Part shown: piece by piece, positions 24,204 to 32,879 of the stretch | Layout: each line of letters begins with the position of its first letter | Numbering within the stretch: position 1 is the first letter of the stretch | NCBI RefSeq assembly: GCF_000716335.1 | Contig: NZ_KL591010.1 | Span: forward strand, 1 to 64,000 | Source of the DNA: Streptomyces sp. NRRL S-118 | GTDB taxonomy: Bacteria > Actinomycetota > Actinomycetes > Streptomycetales > Streptomycetaceae | Length of the DNA stretch: 64,000 nucleotides | Reading direction: 5' to 3' | Program-made: the position numbers and the translations under genes | Notes under the pieces: generated by a model | What the model was told of the DNA's origin: nothing | Database searches by the model: none | What the model saw: the letters and a program-made list of their open reading frames with translations, nothing else

Positions 24204-25457
24204 ATGCGCACCCACGTCAAGCTCCGCCTCTACGGCGTCGTCTTCCTCACCGTCCTCGCCCTCCTCCTCTCCCTCTCCGTCGCCGTCTACCAGCAGGTGT
24301 TCACCCCGGTCGTGCGGATCACGCTGGAAGCCGGCACCCTCGGCAACCAGCTGGAACCGCGTGCCGACGTCAAGCTGCGCGGACTGCTGGTCGGCGAGGT
24401 GCGGGAGGTACGGGCCGACGGTGAGAAGGCCACGCTCGGCATCGCGCTGAAGCCCGAGCACACACCGCGCATCCCGGCGAACGTGCACGCCCGGCTGCTG
24501 CCCAAGACGCTGTTCGGCGAGAAGTACGTCGACCTCGTCGCGCCCCCCGGCGGGCCGGCGGACCGGCCCATCCGCGCGGGGGACGTCATCACGCAGGACC
24601 GCACCAGGGTGGGCATCGAGGTGCAGCAGCTGATGAACGACCTGCTGCCGCTGCTGCGCACCGTGCGGCCCGCCGAGCTCAACGCGACGCTCTCCGCGTT
24701 CGCGACCGCGCTCGAAGGCCGCGGCGACCGGATCGGCGACAACCTGGTCCGCGTCGAGGACTACCTGAGCCGGCTCAACCCGCACATGCCGTCCATCAAG
24801 GAGAACATCTCGCGGTTCGCCGACGTGGCCGAGGTCTACGGGGACGCCGCACCCGACCTGATGCGGATCCTGCGCAACACCATCACCACCAGCCGCACCC
24901 TCGTCGACAAGCAGGACCAGCTGGCCGCCCTGTTCACCTCCACGGCCACCGTGGCCCGCAGCGCCGACGGCTTCCTGGACGAGAACGGCGAACGGTTCAT
25001 CACCCTGGGCCGCGTCTCCCGCCCCACCCTGGCGCTCTTCGCCCGTTACGCGCCGGAGTACCCCTGCCTCCTCGAGGGCCTGGTGAGGCAGGAGGCCGCG
25101 GCGGAAGAGACCTTCAGAGGCGGAGAGATGCGCATCACCCTGGAAATCGTCCGCCCCCGCCCGGGATACGAGCCGGGGGAGGAGCCGCGCTACCGCGAGC
25201 GGTCCGGCCCGGACTGCCGGGGGCTTCCCCGCCCCGAGGTCCCGGCCGGTCACACCAAGCTCGACGACGGCACCCGCGACGCCCATGCCGCCCCCGGCGG
25301 GTCCGGCACCCGGCAGTCGTCCGCCACGGCTGCCGAGCAGCGTGCCATCGGCGCGCTCGTCGCGCCCGTCATGGGCGTACCGGCCGACGAGGTGCCCGCG
25401 GTGGCGACGCTGCTGTTCGGCCCGATGGCCCGCGGAACGGCGGTGAGCGTCGCATGA
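24204..25457 (+). CDS. mceA: Mce protein A
   Basis: About 417 residues. A single N-terminal membrane helix (LYGVVFLTVLALLLSLSVAV), then the MCE domain at about 38-115 (VRITLEAGTLGNQLEPRADVK, GEKYVDLVAPP) and long helices (PAELNATLSAFATALEGRG, LVRVEDYLSRLNPHMPSIKE) that build the tunnel of Mce complexes. The C-terminal 130 residues are polar and end in a weakly hydrophobic LVAPVMGVPADEVPAVATLL. Mce proteins form hetero-hexamers that carry lipids or sterols across the cell wall. The ATG at 24204 is 8 nt past the permease stop. Confidence 0.93.
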   Translation: MRTHVKLRLYGVVFLTVLALLLSLSVAVYQQVFTPVVRITLEAGTLGNQLEPRADVKLRGLLVGEVREVRADGEKATLGIALKPEHTPRIPANVHARLLPKTLFGEKYVDLVAPPGGPADRPIRAGDVITQDRTRVGIEVQQLMNDLLPLLRTVRPAELNATLSAFATALEGRGDRIGDNLVRVEDYLSRLNPHMPSIKENISRFADVAEVYGDAAPDLMRILRNTITTSRTLVDKQDQLAALFTSTATVARSADGFLDENGERFITLGRVSRPTLALFARYAPEYPCLLEGLVRQEAAAEETFRGGEMRITLEIVRPRPGYEPGEEPRYRERSGPDCRGLPRPEVPAGHTKLDDGTRDAHAAPGGSGTRQSSATAAEQRAIGALVAPVMGVPADEVPAVATLLFGPMARGTAVSVA

Positions 25458-26506
25458 GCCGGGTGCAGAACGCCAGGAGCACCGCAGCACCGCTGATCAA
25501 GTTCAGCCTCTTCGCAACCGTCACGATCCTCGCGACCACGCTCCTCGCGGCGACCATCGTCAGCATTTCCTTCACGCCCGAGCACACGTACAAGGCCGTG
25601 TTCAGCGATGTCACCAGCCTGGAGGAGGGCGACGACATCCGGGTGGCCGGCGTGCGCGTCGGTGAGGTCGAGTCCATAAGGATCAAACACAGCCGGATCA
25701 AGGACCGGACGCTCGCCGAGGTGACCTTCACGGTCACCGAGGACCGTCCGCTGCTCACCGGCACCGGTGCGGTCATCCGTTACCGCAGCCTGGTCGGCCA
25801 GCGGTACATCGCGCTGACGGAGGGCGCGGGCGACGGCACGAGGCTGCCGCCCGGCTCCACGATCCCGCTGCAGCGCACCCAGCCGGCGCTGGACCTCAAC
25901 GCGCTCCTGAACGGCTTCAAGCCGCTCTTCGCGGCGCTCAGCCCGAAGGACGTCAACCAGCTCGCCACCGAGATCATCAAGACGCTCCAGGGCGAGGGCG
26001 GCACGGTGAACAGCCTGCTCGCGCACACGGCCTCGCTGACCACCACGCTCGCCGACCGCGACCAGCTGATCGGCTCGGTGATCGACAACCTCAACACCGT
26101 CCTGGCGACGCTGGACAAGCGCGGGGCCCGCTTCTCCGGACTGATCCAGCAGCTCCAGCGGGTGATCTCCGGCCTGTCCGCCGACCGCAAGCCCATCGGC
26201 GAGTCGCTGGTGAACATCGGCAACCTGACAGCGGCCACGTCCGGGCTGCTGGCGGACGCCCGGCCGCCGCTGAAGGACGACATCGCCGAGCTGACCGAGC
26301 TCACCGGAACGCTGAACAAGAACGAGAAGACCGTGGAGGGCGTGCTGAAGCGGCTGCCGAACAAGCTCGACAAGCTGACGAGGACCGCCTCGTACGGCTC
26401 ATGGTTCAACTTCTACCTCTGTGACTTCGACGGCCGGATCGTGCTGCCGAGGACCGGGGAAGTCATCACCCCGGAGTTCCACGTGGCCCGTGCGAGGTGC
26501 GCATGA
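25454..26506 (+). CDS. mceB: Mce protein B
   Basis: 350 residues, ATGA overlap with mceA. N-terminal helix SLFATVTILATTLLAATIVS, MCE domain at about 40-115 (KAVFSDVTSLEEGDDIRVAG, LVGQRYIALTEG), then the long helical needle region. The end reads GSWFNFYLCDFDGRIVLP, a short conserved C-terminal block with a Cys found in mycobacterial MceB proteins. Extracytoplasmic, one ring position of the hexamer. Confidence 0.94.
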   Translation: MSRVQNARSTAAPLIKFSLFATVTILATTLLAATIVSISFTPEHTYKAVFSDVTSLEEGDDIRVAGVRVGEVESIRIKHSRIKDRTLAEVTFTVTEDRPLLTGTGAVIRYRSLVGQRYIALTEGAGDGTRLPPGSTIPLQRTQPALDLNALLNGFKPLFAALSPKDVNQLATEIIKTLQGEGGTVNSLLAHTASLTTTLADRDQLIGSVIDNLNTVLATLDKRGARFSGLIQQLQRVISGLSADRKPIGESLVNIGNLTAATSGLLADARPPLKDDIAELTELTGTLNKNEKTVEGVLKRLPNKLDKLTRTASYGSWFNFYLCDFDGRIVLPRTGEVITPEFHVARARCA

Positions 26507-27522
26507 AGCTCCGGATACCGAGGCGCAGGCCCCGCACGGGCATGGTCCCGTTCCGCGACCGGAACCCGGTGACCATCGGCGCGGCCGGACTCACGGCCCT
26601 CGCGCTGCTGACCGTCGCCGCGTTCAACGCCGACGGCCTGCCGCTGATCGGCGACGGCGACACGTACAGCGCGGCCTTCTCCGAGGCGGGCGGTCTGAAG
26701 CCCGGTGACGAGGTGCGGATCGCCGGGGTGAAGGTGGGCAAGGTCGACGAGGTGGATCTGGACGGCGACCACGTGAAGGTGGTCTTCCGGGTCAAGGGCG
26801 ACCCCGCCCTCGGTACCCGGACGGGCGCCGCCATCCGCATCAAGACGATCCTGGGCGCCAAGTACCTCGCCCTGGAGCCGAAGGGCCCCGGGCAGCTCGA
26901 GCCGGGCAGCGAGATCCCGCTGAACCGCACGACTCCGGCGTACGACGTGGTCACGGCTTTCAGCGAGCTCACCACGACCGCGGAGGAGGTGGACACCGAG
27001 CGGCTGGCGACGGCCCTGGACACCATCTCCACGACGTTCGAGGATTCGCCCGCCGAGGTGCGGGCCTCCATCCAGGGGCTGTCGAGGATCTCCCGGACGG
27101 TCGCCTCCCGCGACCAGGCGCTGCGCGAGCTGCTGCAGCACGCCAACGGGGTGAGCGGGGTGCTCGCCGAGCGCTCCGGCGAGTTCTCGAAGCTGGTCGA
27201 GGACGGCGACAAGCTGTTCACGGAGATCGCCGACCGGCGGGCCGCGATCCATGCGCTGCTCAAGACCTCGGCCGCCCTCGGCATACAGCTGTCCGGGCTG
27301 GTCCGGGACAACAAGAAGGAGATCGGTCCGGCGCTGAAGGGCCTCAACACGGTGGTGGCGATGCTCGAACGCAACCAGGCGAGCCTCGACCGCGCCATCA
27401 AGCTGATGGCGCCCTACGTCCGGGTCTTCACCAACACCCTCGGCAACGGCCGCTGGTTCGACAGCTACATCCAGAACATGGTCGCCGCTCCGGTGGTCCC
27501 GCGCTCGGGAGGTACCTCATGA
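26503..27522 (+). CDS. mceC: Mce protein C
   Basis: 339 residues from ATG 26503 (ATGA overlap with mceB). A basic N-terminus ([20 protein letters not shown]) precedes the membrane helix and MCE domain (YSAAFSEAGGLKPGDEVRIA, LGAKYLALEPKGPG). Then the helical region (STTFEDSPAEVRASIQGL, LVRDNKKEIGPALKGLNTVV) and a C-terminal NGRWFDSYIQNM block of the MceC type. The order of the six Mce genes follows the mycobacterial A-F order. Confidence 0.94.
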   Translation: MKLRIPRRRPRTGMVPFRDRNPVTIGAAGLTALALLTVAAFNADGLPLIGDGDTYSAAFSEAGGLKPGDEVRIAGVKVGKVDEVDLDGDHVKVVFRVKGDPALGTRTGAAIRIKTILGAKYLALEPKGPGQLEPGSEIPLNRTTPAYDVVTAFSELTTTAEEVDTERLATALDTISTTFEDSPAEVRASIQGLSRISRTVASRDQALRELLQHANGVSGVLAERSGEFSKLVEDGDKLFTEIADRRAAIHALLKTSAALGIQLSGLVRDNKKEIGPALKGLNTVVAMLERNQASLDRAIKLMAPYVRVFTNTLGNGRWFDSYIQNMVAAPVVPRSGGTS

Positions 27523-28703
27523 AAGCGACCCGGCTGAAAGCGCCCCGGCTGAACCTGCGCAGGGTGAGCCTGCGCCGGGTGAACCCGCGCCGCGCGGTGA
27601 CCCTGATCGTCGCGCTCGCGGTCGTCGCCGCGGCCGGCGTGGTGCTGTGGCCGCGGGCGGACCCGGTCCGGGTCACCGCGTACTTCCCGCGCACCGTCGG
27701 CATCCATCCGGGCTCCGACGTACGGGTGCTGGGCGTGCGGATCGGCGAGGTCGGGGACATCACCCCGCAGGGCGAGCGGGTGCGGGTGACGCTGGAGTAC
27801 GACCCCGGGCGCAAGGTCCCGGCGGACGCCCGGGCGGCCATCATCAACTCCTCGGTGGTCAGCGACCGTTACGTACAGCTTCTGCCGGTGTACCGGGGCG
27901 GGCCGCAGATGCGTGACGGTGACGTCATCCCGGAGCAGCGCACGGCGGTGCCCGTGGAGCTGGACCGGGTCTTCGACAGCCTGCACACGACGGCGGAGGC
28001 GCTCGGCCCGCGCGGCGCCAACAAGGACGGCTCGCTGTCCCGGCTGCTGGGTGTGAGCGCGGACAACCTCGAAGGGCAGGGCGCCCAGCTGCACCGGACG
28101 GTGGAGGACCTGTCCCTGGCGGTGACGACACTGTCCGACGGCCGGCAGGACCTGTTCTCCACGGTCCGCAACCTCCAGGTGTTCACAGCGGCGCTGGCCG
28201 CCGACGACAAGAGCGTGCGGTCCTTCAACGACAGCCTGGCGACGGTCGCCGGCCAGCTCGCGGCCGAGCGCAAGGACCTCGCGGCCGCGCTGCGGCACCT
28301 GGGGGTGGCGCTGGCCGACGTGTCCGAGTTCGTACGGAACAACAAGAAGGCGCTGACGTCGAACGTGGAGGGTCTGAGCAAGGTCACCAAGGTGCTGGTC
28401 ACGCAGCGTGCCGCGCTGGCGGAGCTGCTGGAGGTGGCTCCGACCGGGCTGTCGAACCTGCAGAACGCCTACAACCCGTCCTCAGGGACTCTCGACACCC
28501 GCAACAACCCCGACCACCCGCAGGACCCGGCCTCGCTGCTGTGCTCCCTGCTCAGCACGACGGGCGAGGCGAAGGCGGCGGACTGCAAGGAGCTGAAGGA
28601 GCTGTTCGACTCGCTGCCGGAGCCGGTGCCGTCCGCGGCGCCGGTCGCCGGGACCGGCTCGATCGACCGGACGCTGGGCGGAATCCTGGGGGCGGACGCA
28701 TGA
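27519..28703 (+). CDS. mceD: Mce protein D
   Basis: 394 residues, ATGA overlap with mceC. The first 25 residues are unusual, a run of short basic repeats (LKAPRLNLRRVSLRRVNPRR) before the membrane helix TLIVALAVVAAAGVVLW. The MCE domain follows (VRVTAYFPRTVGIHPGSDVR, VSDRYVQLLPVYRGG), then helices and a polar C-terminus with two Cys (LLCSLLSTTGEAKAADCKEL). The basic repeat would face the cytoplasm. Confidence 0.93.
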   Translation: MKATRLKAPRLNLRRVSLRRVNPRRAVTLIVALAVVAAAGVVLWPRADPVRVTAYFPRTVGIHPGSDVRVLGVRIGEVGDITPQGERVRVTLEYDPGRKVPADARAAIINSSVVSDRYVQLLPVYRGGPQMRDGDVIPEQRTAVPVELDRVFDSLHTTAEALGPRGANKDGSLSRLLGVSADNLEGQGAQLHRTVEDLSLAVTTLSDGRQDLFSTVRNLQVFTAALAADDKSVRSFNDSLATVAGQLAAERKDLAAALRHLGVALADVSEFVRNNKKALTSNVEGLSKVTKVLVTQRAALAELLEVAPTGLSNLQNAYNPSSGTLDTRNNPDHPQDPASLLCSLLSTTGEAKAADCKELKELFDSLPEPVPSAAPVAGTGSIDRTLGGILGADA

Positions 28704-30028
28704 GCGGCGGACGCACGAGGGGCCTGCGGGTGACCGCGGTGGTGTGGTCGGCCGCCGGCTCGCTGCTGCTGTCGGGCTGCGAGTTCGACGGCCTGTACGA
28801 CGTCGGGCTGCCGGGCGGCGCGGCCGCCGACGGCAACGCCTACCGGGTGACGGTCGAGTTCCGGGACGTGCTCGACCTGGTGCCGCAGTCCGCGGTGAAG
28901 GTGAACAACGTGACCGTGGGCGCGGTCGAGAAGGTGGAGCTGGACGGCTGGCACGCGCGGGTGCGGCTGCGGATCGCGGATTCGGTGAAGCTGCCGGGCA
29001 ACGCGGTCGCCGAACTGCGCCAGACCAGCATGCTCGGCGAGAAGTACGTGGCGCTGTCGGCGCCGGTGAACGTGGCGCCGGCCGGACGGCTGGCGGACGG
29101 CGCGCGGATCCCGCTGTCGCGCTCCGGCCGCAACCCGGAGATCGAGGAGGTGCTCTCCGCCCTCTCCGCACTGCTCAACGGCGGAGGCGTCGCCCAGCTC
29201 AGGACGATCAGCACGGAACTCAACAAGGCCCTGGAAGGGCGGGAGAACCGGGTCAAGTCGCTGTTGAAGGAGCTGGACGTCTTCATCGGCGGGCTCGACT
29301 CGCAGCGCACGGAGATCGTCCGCGCCCTGAACGGCATCGACCGGCTCTCCAAGCGGCTCGCGGCGGAGAAGAAGACGATCGCGGCGGCCGTCGACACCAT
29401 GCCGCCCGCGCTGAAGGTCCTGGCGGACCAGCGGCGCAAGCTGACGGCGATGCTCACGTCCCTGTCGGCGCTCAGCACCACGGGGACGAAGGTGATCAAC
29501 GCGTCGCGCGCCGACGTGGTGGCCAATCTGCGAAGCCTGCGGCCGGTCCTGGAGCAGCTGAACAAGGCGGGCGACGACCTGCCGAACGCCCTGGAGCTGA
29601 TGACGACGTATCCCTTCCCGCGCAATGCCGTGGACGCGATCAAGGGCGACTACGTCAATCTCAGGATCACCGCCGATCTGGATCTGGCGAGCATCTACGG
29701 AAACCTCGACGACGAGAAGCCGGCCGAGCCCGGCGTGCCGGGGGTGCCCGGGCTCCCCGACGCACCCGGCCTGCCCGGGGTGCCGGAGGTGCCCGGCGTG
29801 CCGGACGTACCGGGGGTGCCCGGTGCGCCGACGCCCACGGCGGCGCCACGGCCGCCCGGCGTCCCGGCTCCCTCGGCGCCCCCGGGGGGCGGGGAGGGGC
29901 TCTGCCCGCCGGTGTGCGCCGGTACGCAGGTGTCCCACGCGGGCCACGAGGGCGGGGACGGCGGCGGCTTCCCCGCCGGGATCGACATCGCGCTCGCGGA
30001 ACTGATGCTGAAGGGGATGCAACCGTGA
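28700..30028 (+). CDS. mceE: Mce protein E, lipoprotein with collagen-like repeat
   Basis: 442 residues, ATGA overlap with mceD. The N-terminus is a lipoprotein signal (VWSAAGSLLLSGC), as expected because the E subunit of actinobacterial Mce sets is lipidated. MCE domain at about 45-125 (YRVTVEFRDVLDLVPQSAVK, LGEKYVALSAPVN), helical region to about 345. It then has about 35 residues of G-x-P triplets (GVPGVPGLPDAPGLPGVPEV and on), a Pro-rich linker, and CPPVCAG with two Cys close to the end. The triplet run is not part of the family core. Confidence 0.93.
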   Translation: MSGGRTRGLRVTAVVWSAAGSLLLSGCEFDGLYDVGLPGGAAADGNAYRVTVEFRDVLDLVPQSAVKVNNVTVGAVEKVELDGWHARVRLRIADSVKLPGNAVAELRQTSMLGEKYVALSAPVNVAPAGRLADGARIPLSRSGRNPEIEEVLSALSALLNGGGVAQLRTISTELNKALEGRENRVKSLLKELDVFIGGLDSQRTEIVRALNGIDRLSKRLAAEKKTIAAAVDTMPPALKVLADQRRKLTAMLTSLSALSTTGTKVINASRADVVANLRSLRPVLEQLNKAGDDLPNALELMTTYPFPRNAVDAIKGDYVNLRITADLDLASIYGNLDDEKPAEPGVPGVPGLPDAPGLPGVPEVPGVPDVPGVPGAPTPTAAPRPPGVPAPSAPPGGGEGLCPPVCAGTQVSHAGHEGGDGGGFPAGIDIALAELMLKGMQP

Positions 30029-31305
30029 TCACACGTACGGTCAAGGCCCAGCTCCTCGCCTTCGCCCTGGTGACCGCCGTCGGCGTCTCGTACGTCGGCG
30101 CCCGGTACACCGGGATCGTCGACGCCCTCCTCGACCGCGGCTACACCGTGCGTGCCGACTTCGCCGACTCCGGGGGCGTCTTCGCGGGCGCCGAGGTCAC
30201 CTATCGCGGTGTGCCGGTGGGCCGGGTCGGCGAGCTGCGGCTGACCGGGGGCGACGGGGTGCAGGTCGTCCTGGACATCGAGGACGGGGCGCGGATCCCG
30301 GCGGACACCGTCGCGGTGGTGGCGAACCGTTCCGCGGTGGGCGAGCAGTACGTCGACCTCCAGCCGCGCGGCCCGGGCGGCCCGTACCTGCGGGAGGGCA
30401 GCACCATCCCCCGCCGGGACACGCGCGTACCGCTGCCGGCCACGGACCTCGTCCTCAGCCTGGACCGGCTGGTGAACTCCGTCGGCAAGGAGGACCTGCG
30501 GATCACGGTGGACGAACTGGGCAAGGCGTTCGCGGGCACCGGGCCGGAGCTGAGCAGGCTGGTGGACTCCGGCAACCGGCTGGTGGAGTCCGCGTCCGAA
30601 TCGCTTCCGCAGACGGTCTCCCTGATCGAGGACTCGCGGACGGTCCTGAGGACCCAGGCCGACCAGGGCTCGGCCATCAAGGCCTTCTCCAGGGACCTGG
30701 CCGCGCTGACCGCGGAGCTGAAGTCGAGTGACGGTGACATCCGCCGGCTGATCGGCGCGGGCGCGCCCGCCGCGCAGGAGGTCGACTCGCTGCTGACGTC
30801 CACCCGGCCCCATGTGCCGGTCCTGCTCGGCAATCTCATCAGCGGCGGACAGGTCACGGTGGCGCGGCTGCCCGGTGTCGAGCAGGCGCTGGTCACCTTC
30901 CCCGTGGTGGTGGCCGGCAGCCACACCGTGATCCCCGGTGACGGCACCACCCACTTCGGGCTGGTCGTCGGCGCCGACGGTCCCCCCGCGTGCCGCCAGG
31001 GGTACGACACGCAGCGGCGCGACCCGTCCGACACGAGCGAGCGCCCGGCGAACACGGGCGCGCACTGCTCGGCGCCGCGTGGCGCGCAGACGTCCGTGCG
31101 CGGTGCGCAGAACGCGCCGGGGCCCTCGGGCCGTGCCCGTGCCGGCGGCGCGGGCACGGCCGCATTCGTCACCCCGTACGACCCCGCGACCGGCACGGCC
31201 GCCGGTCCGGGCGGATCGCTCGTCGAGATCGGCTCGACGGGCGGCGAACAGAGCGTGTTCGGAAAGGACTCTTGGCAATGGCTGCTGGTCGGACCGATGG
31301 CATGA
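30025..31305 (+). CDS. mceF: Mce protein F
   Basis: 426 residues from GTG 30025 (GTGA overlap with mceE). Membrane helix LLAFALVTAVGVSYVGA, MCE domain (YTVRADFADSGGVFAGAEVT, AVGEQYVDLQPRGPG), helices, then FPVVVAGSHTVIPGDGTTHFG, typical of MceF. The C-terminal 110 residues are polar and low in structure, with a Cys pair (PPACRQGY and GAHCSAPR). It completes the set of six. Confidence 0.93.
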   Translation: MITRTVKAQLLAFALVTAVGVSYVGARYTGIVDALLDRGYTVRADFADSGGVFAGAEVTYRGVPVGRVGELRLTGGDGVQVVLDIEDGARIPADTVAVVANRSAVGEQYVDLQPRGPGGPYLREGSTIPRRDTRVPLPATDLVLSLDRLVNSVGKEDLRITVDELGKAFAGTGPELSRLVDSGNRLVESASESLPQTVSLIEDSRTVLRTQADQGSAIKAFSRDLAALTAELKSSDGDIRRLIGAGAPAAQEVDSLLTSTRPHVPVLLGNLISGGQVTVARLPGVEQALVTFPVVVAGSHTVIPGDGTTHFGLVVGADGPPACRQGYDTQRRDPSDTSERPANTGAHCSAPRGAQTSVRGAQNAPGPSGRARAGGAGTAAFVTPYDPATGTAAGPGGSLVEIGSTGGEQSVFGKDSWQWLLVGPMA

Positions 31306-31862
31306 CAGGGGCAGGCGGCGGGCCGTTCGGGGACGCCCGGCGGTGGCTCGGCGGGGCCCGGGCCCTGCTGCGGGAGGCCGCGCGGCGCGGCAGGGCGCTG
31401 CCGGCCACGCTCGCGGTGGCGACGGTCGCGGTGACGGCCGCGTCCGGCTGGCTGACTTTTCAGGTGCACGAGCAGCGGACGGAGGAGCAGCGGCGCCACG
31501 ACATCCTGGCCGCGGCGCGGCAGTCGGCGCTGAACTTCACCTCGCTCGACCACCGGCACTACAAGCGGGACAGCGACAACGTCCTGAAGGGCGCCACGGG
31601 CGAGTTCAAGGAGCAGTTCGCCGCGCAGACGGCGCAGCTGACGAAGCTGGTCGCCGCCAACAAGTCGGTGTCGGAAGGACAGGTGCTGGAGGCGGGCATC
31701 GTCCGCGCCGACGAGCGTTCGGCGCGCGTGCTGGTGGTCGCCGACAGCAAGGTGACCAACACCGCCGCCCCGCAGGGCCAGGCCCGTACGTACCGGCTCC
31801 AGCTCGATCTCGTACGCGAGGAGGGGCGCTGGCTGACGTCCGGCGTCGAGTTCGTCGGCTGA
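31302..31862 (+). CDS. Mce-associated membrane protein, first copy
   Basis: 186 residues. One membrane helix (LPATLAVATVAVTAASGWLTF) then a charged QVHEQRTEEQRRHDILAAAR and a NTF2-like domain (LNFTSLDHRHYKRDSDNVLK, GATGEFKEQFA, VLVVADSKVTNTA). This is the pattern of Mas proteins encoded at the end of mce operons, which stabilise the transporter. ATG 31302 overlaps the mceF stop (ATGA); ATG 31278 with AAAGGA ahead is an alternative. Confidence 0.88.
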   Translation: MTGAGGGPFGDARRWLGGARALLREAARRGRALPATLAVATVAVTAASGWLTFQVHEQRTEEQRRHDILAAARQSALNFTSLDHRHYKRDSDNVLKGATGEFKEQFAAQTAQLTKLVAANKSVSEGQVLEAGIVRADERSARVLVVADSKVTNTAAPQGQARTYRLQLDLVREEGRWLTSGVEFVG

Positions 31863-31913
31863 CATGCGTCGGCCGGCACGCCGGCCGGTCCACCCCCTCG
31901 AAAGGAGAGATCC

Positions 31914-32702
31914 GTGGTGAACACCACCATCCGGGGCCGCGGTGCCGGCTCCCCCGCCCGCCGCTCCCTGTCCGCGGCCGCCCGGGCGGCGGCCAGGCGC
32001 GCCGACCGGGCCGAGAGCGCCGCGCCACGCCCGGACGAGGCGACAGCGGTGTCCGGGCGCACCTTGCGGGTCCAGGACGAGCCGGCGGCGGCCGAGGCGC
32101 CTTCTCCGGATCCGGACTGGGAGGCGCCGGGCCCGGACGATCCCGACGAGGCGGCGGCGTCCGGGGCGGCGGCCCCCGCCGGCAGGGCCCCGAGGGTGCG
32201 GCTGCGCACCCTGTGGCTCACCGCGCTGGCCGTGCTGCTCGTGGCGGGGCTGGTCGCTCTCGCCCTGCTGGTGCGGGCCCACGGCGACGGGCAGGGCGCC
32301 GAGCGGGCGCGGGTGCAGGCGGCGGAGGCGGCGCGCAAGGCGGCGCCCGTGGTCCTGTCGTACGACTACCGCCGCCTGGACCGGGACTTCACGGCGGCGC
32401 GGGCGCATCTGACCGGCACCTTCCGTGACGAGTACCGCAGGACCACCACGACCGTCGTGGCTCCGACGGCGAAGAAGTACCGGGGCGTGGTCAAGGCGTC
32501 GGTGGTGGAGCCGCCGGACGGCGGCGCTCCGGCGGTGTCGGTGGTCTCGGCCTCGCCGGAGCGGGCCGTCGTGCTGCTCTTCGTCAACCAGGTCACCACG
32601 AGCACCCAGGTGCCGGGTCCGCGGGTGGACCTGAACCGGGTGCGGATGACGCTGACGCTCACGCCGGGGGGCTGGAAGGTGAGCGCCGTCGACGCACTGT
32701 GA
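31914..32702 (+). CDS. Mce-associated membrane protein, second copy
   Basis: 262 residues from GTG 31914 with GAAAGGAGAGATCC ahead. About 95 N-terminal residues are polar and Ala/Pro/Asp-rich, predicted cytoplasmic. Then a membrane helix (LWLTALAVLLVAGLVALALL) and a Mas-type domain (VLSYDYRRLDRDFTAARAHL, FRDEYRRTTTTVVAPTAKKY, VVLLFVNQVTTSTQ). It is the last gene of the mce operon; a strong terminator follows 35 bp after the stop. The long N-terminal tail distinguishes it from the first copy. Confidence 0.88.
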   Translation: MVNTTIRGRGAGSPARRSLSAAARAAARRADRAESAAPRPDEATAVSGRTLRVQDEPAAAEAPSPDPDWEAPGPDDPDEAAASGAAAPAGRAPRVRLRTLWLTALAVLLVAGLVALALLVRAHGDGQGAERARVQAAEAARKAAPVVLSYDYRRLDRDFTAARAHLTGTFRDEYRRTTTTVVAPTAKKYRGVVKASVVEPPDGGAPAVSVVSASPERAVVLLFVNQVTTSTQVPGPRVDLNRVRMTLTLTPGGWKVSAVDAL

Positions 32703-32736
32703 CGGGTCGGTCCCGTAGGACCGCACAGGGATCCCA

Positions 32737-32773
32737 GGCGCCTTCCGGGCCATCGTCCGGAAGGCGCCCTTTT
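32737..32773 (+). terminator. Terminator of the mce operon
   Basis: 12-bp perfect stem (32737-32748 with 32757-32768), 8-nt loop, followed by CTTTTG. This is a textbook intrinsic terminator and separates the mce operon from hyi. Confidence 0.92.
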
Positions 32774-32826
32774 GTGTGCCCGTATCGCGAGCCGGTCTTG
32801 ACAGCCCACCACCACCCCGGGCAATC

Positions 32827-32841
32827 TTCCGTTAAGCAGAA
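32827..32841. promoter_or_regulatory. TTCC-N7-GGAA type site, distal, ahead of hyi
   Basis: TTCCGTTAAGCAGAA, degenerate in its right arm. Its centre lies exactly 21 bp from the centre of the good site at 32848-32862, the spacing also found at gcl and malate synthase. Confidence 0.55.
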
Positions 32842-32847
32842 ATGAAC

Positions 32848-32862
32848 TTCCGCAATACGGAA
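32848..32862. promoter_or_regulatory. TTCC-N7-GGAA operator, proximal, ahead of hyi
   Basis: TTCCGCAATACGGAA, near-perfect palindrome extended to CTTCCG...CGGAAG. It overlaps the hyi ribosome site (GGAAGGAG), so bound protein would block expression. Shared with gcl and malate synthase. Confidence 0.75.
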
Positions 32863-32879
32863 GGAGCGCCGAACCCCTC

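Noticed and set aside
29737..29841. G-x-P repeats of mceE as a mobile or DNA-level repeat.
   Set aside because: The repeat is at protein level with varied codons, inside a clear Mce gene.
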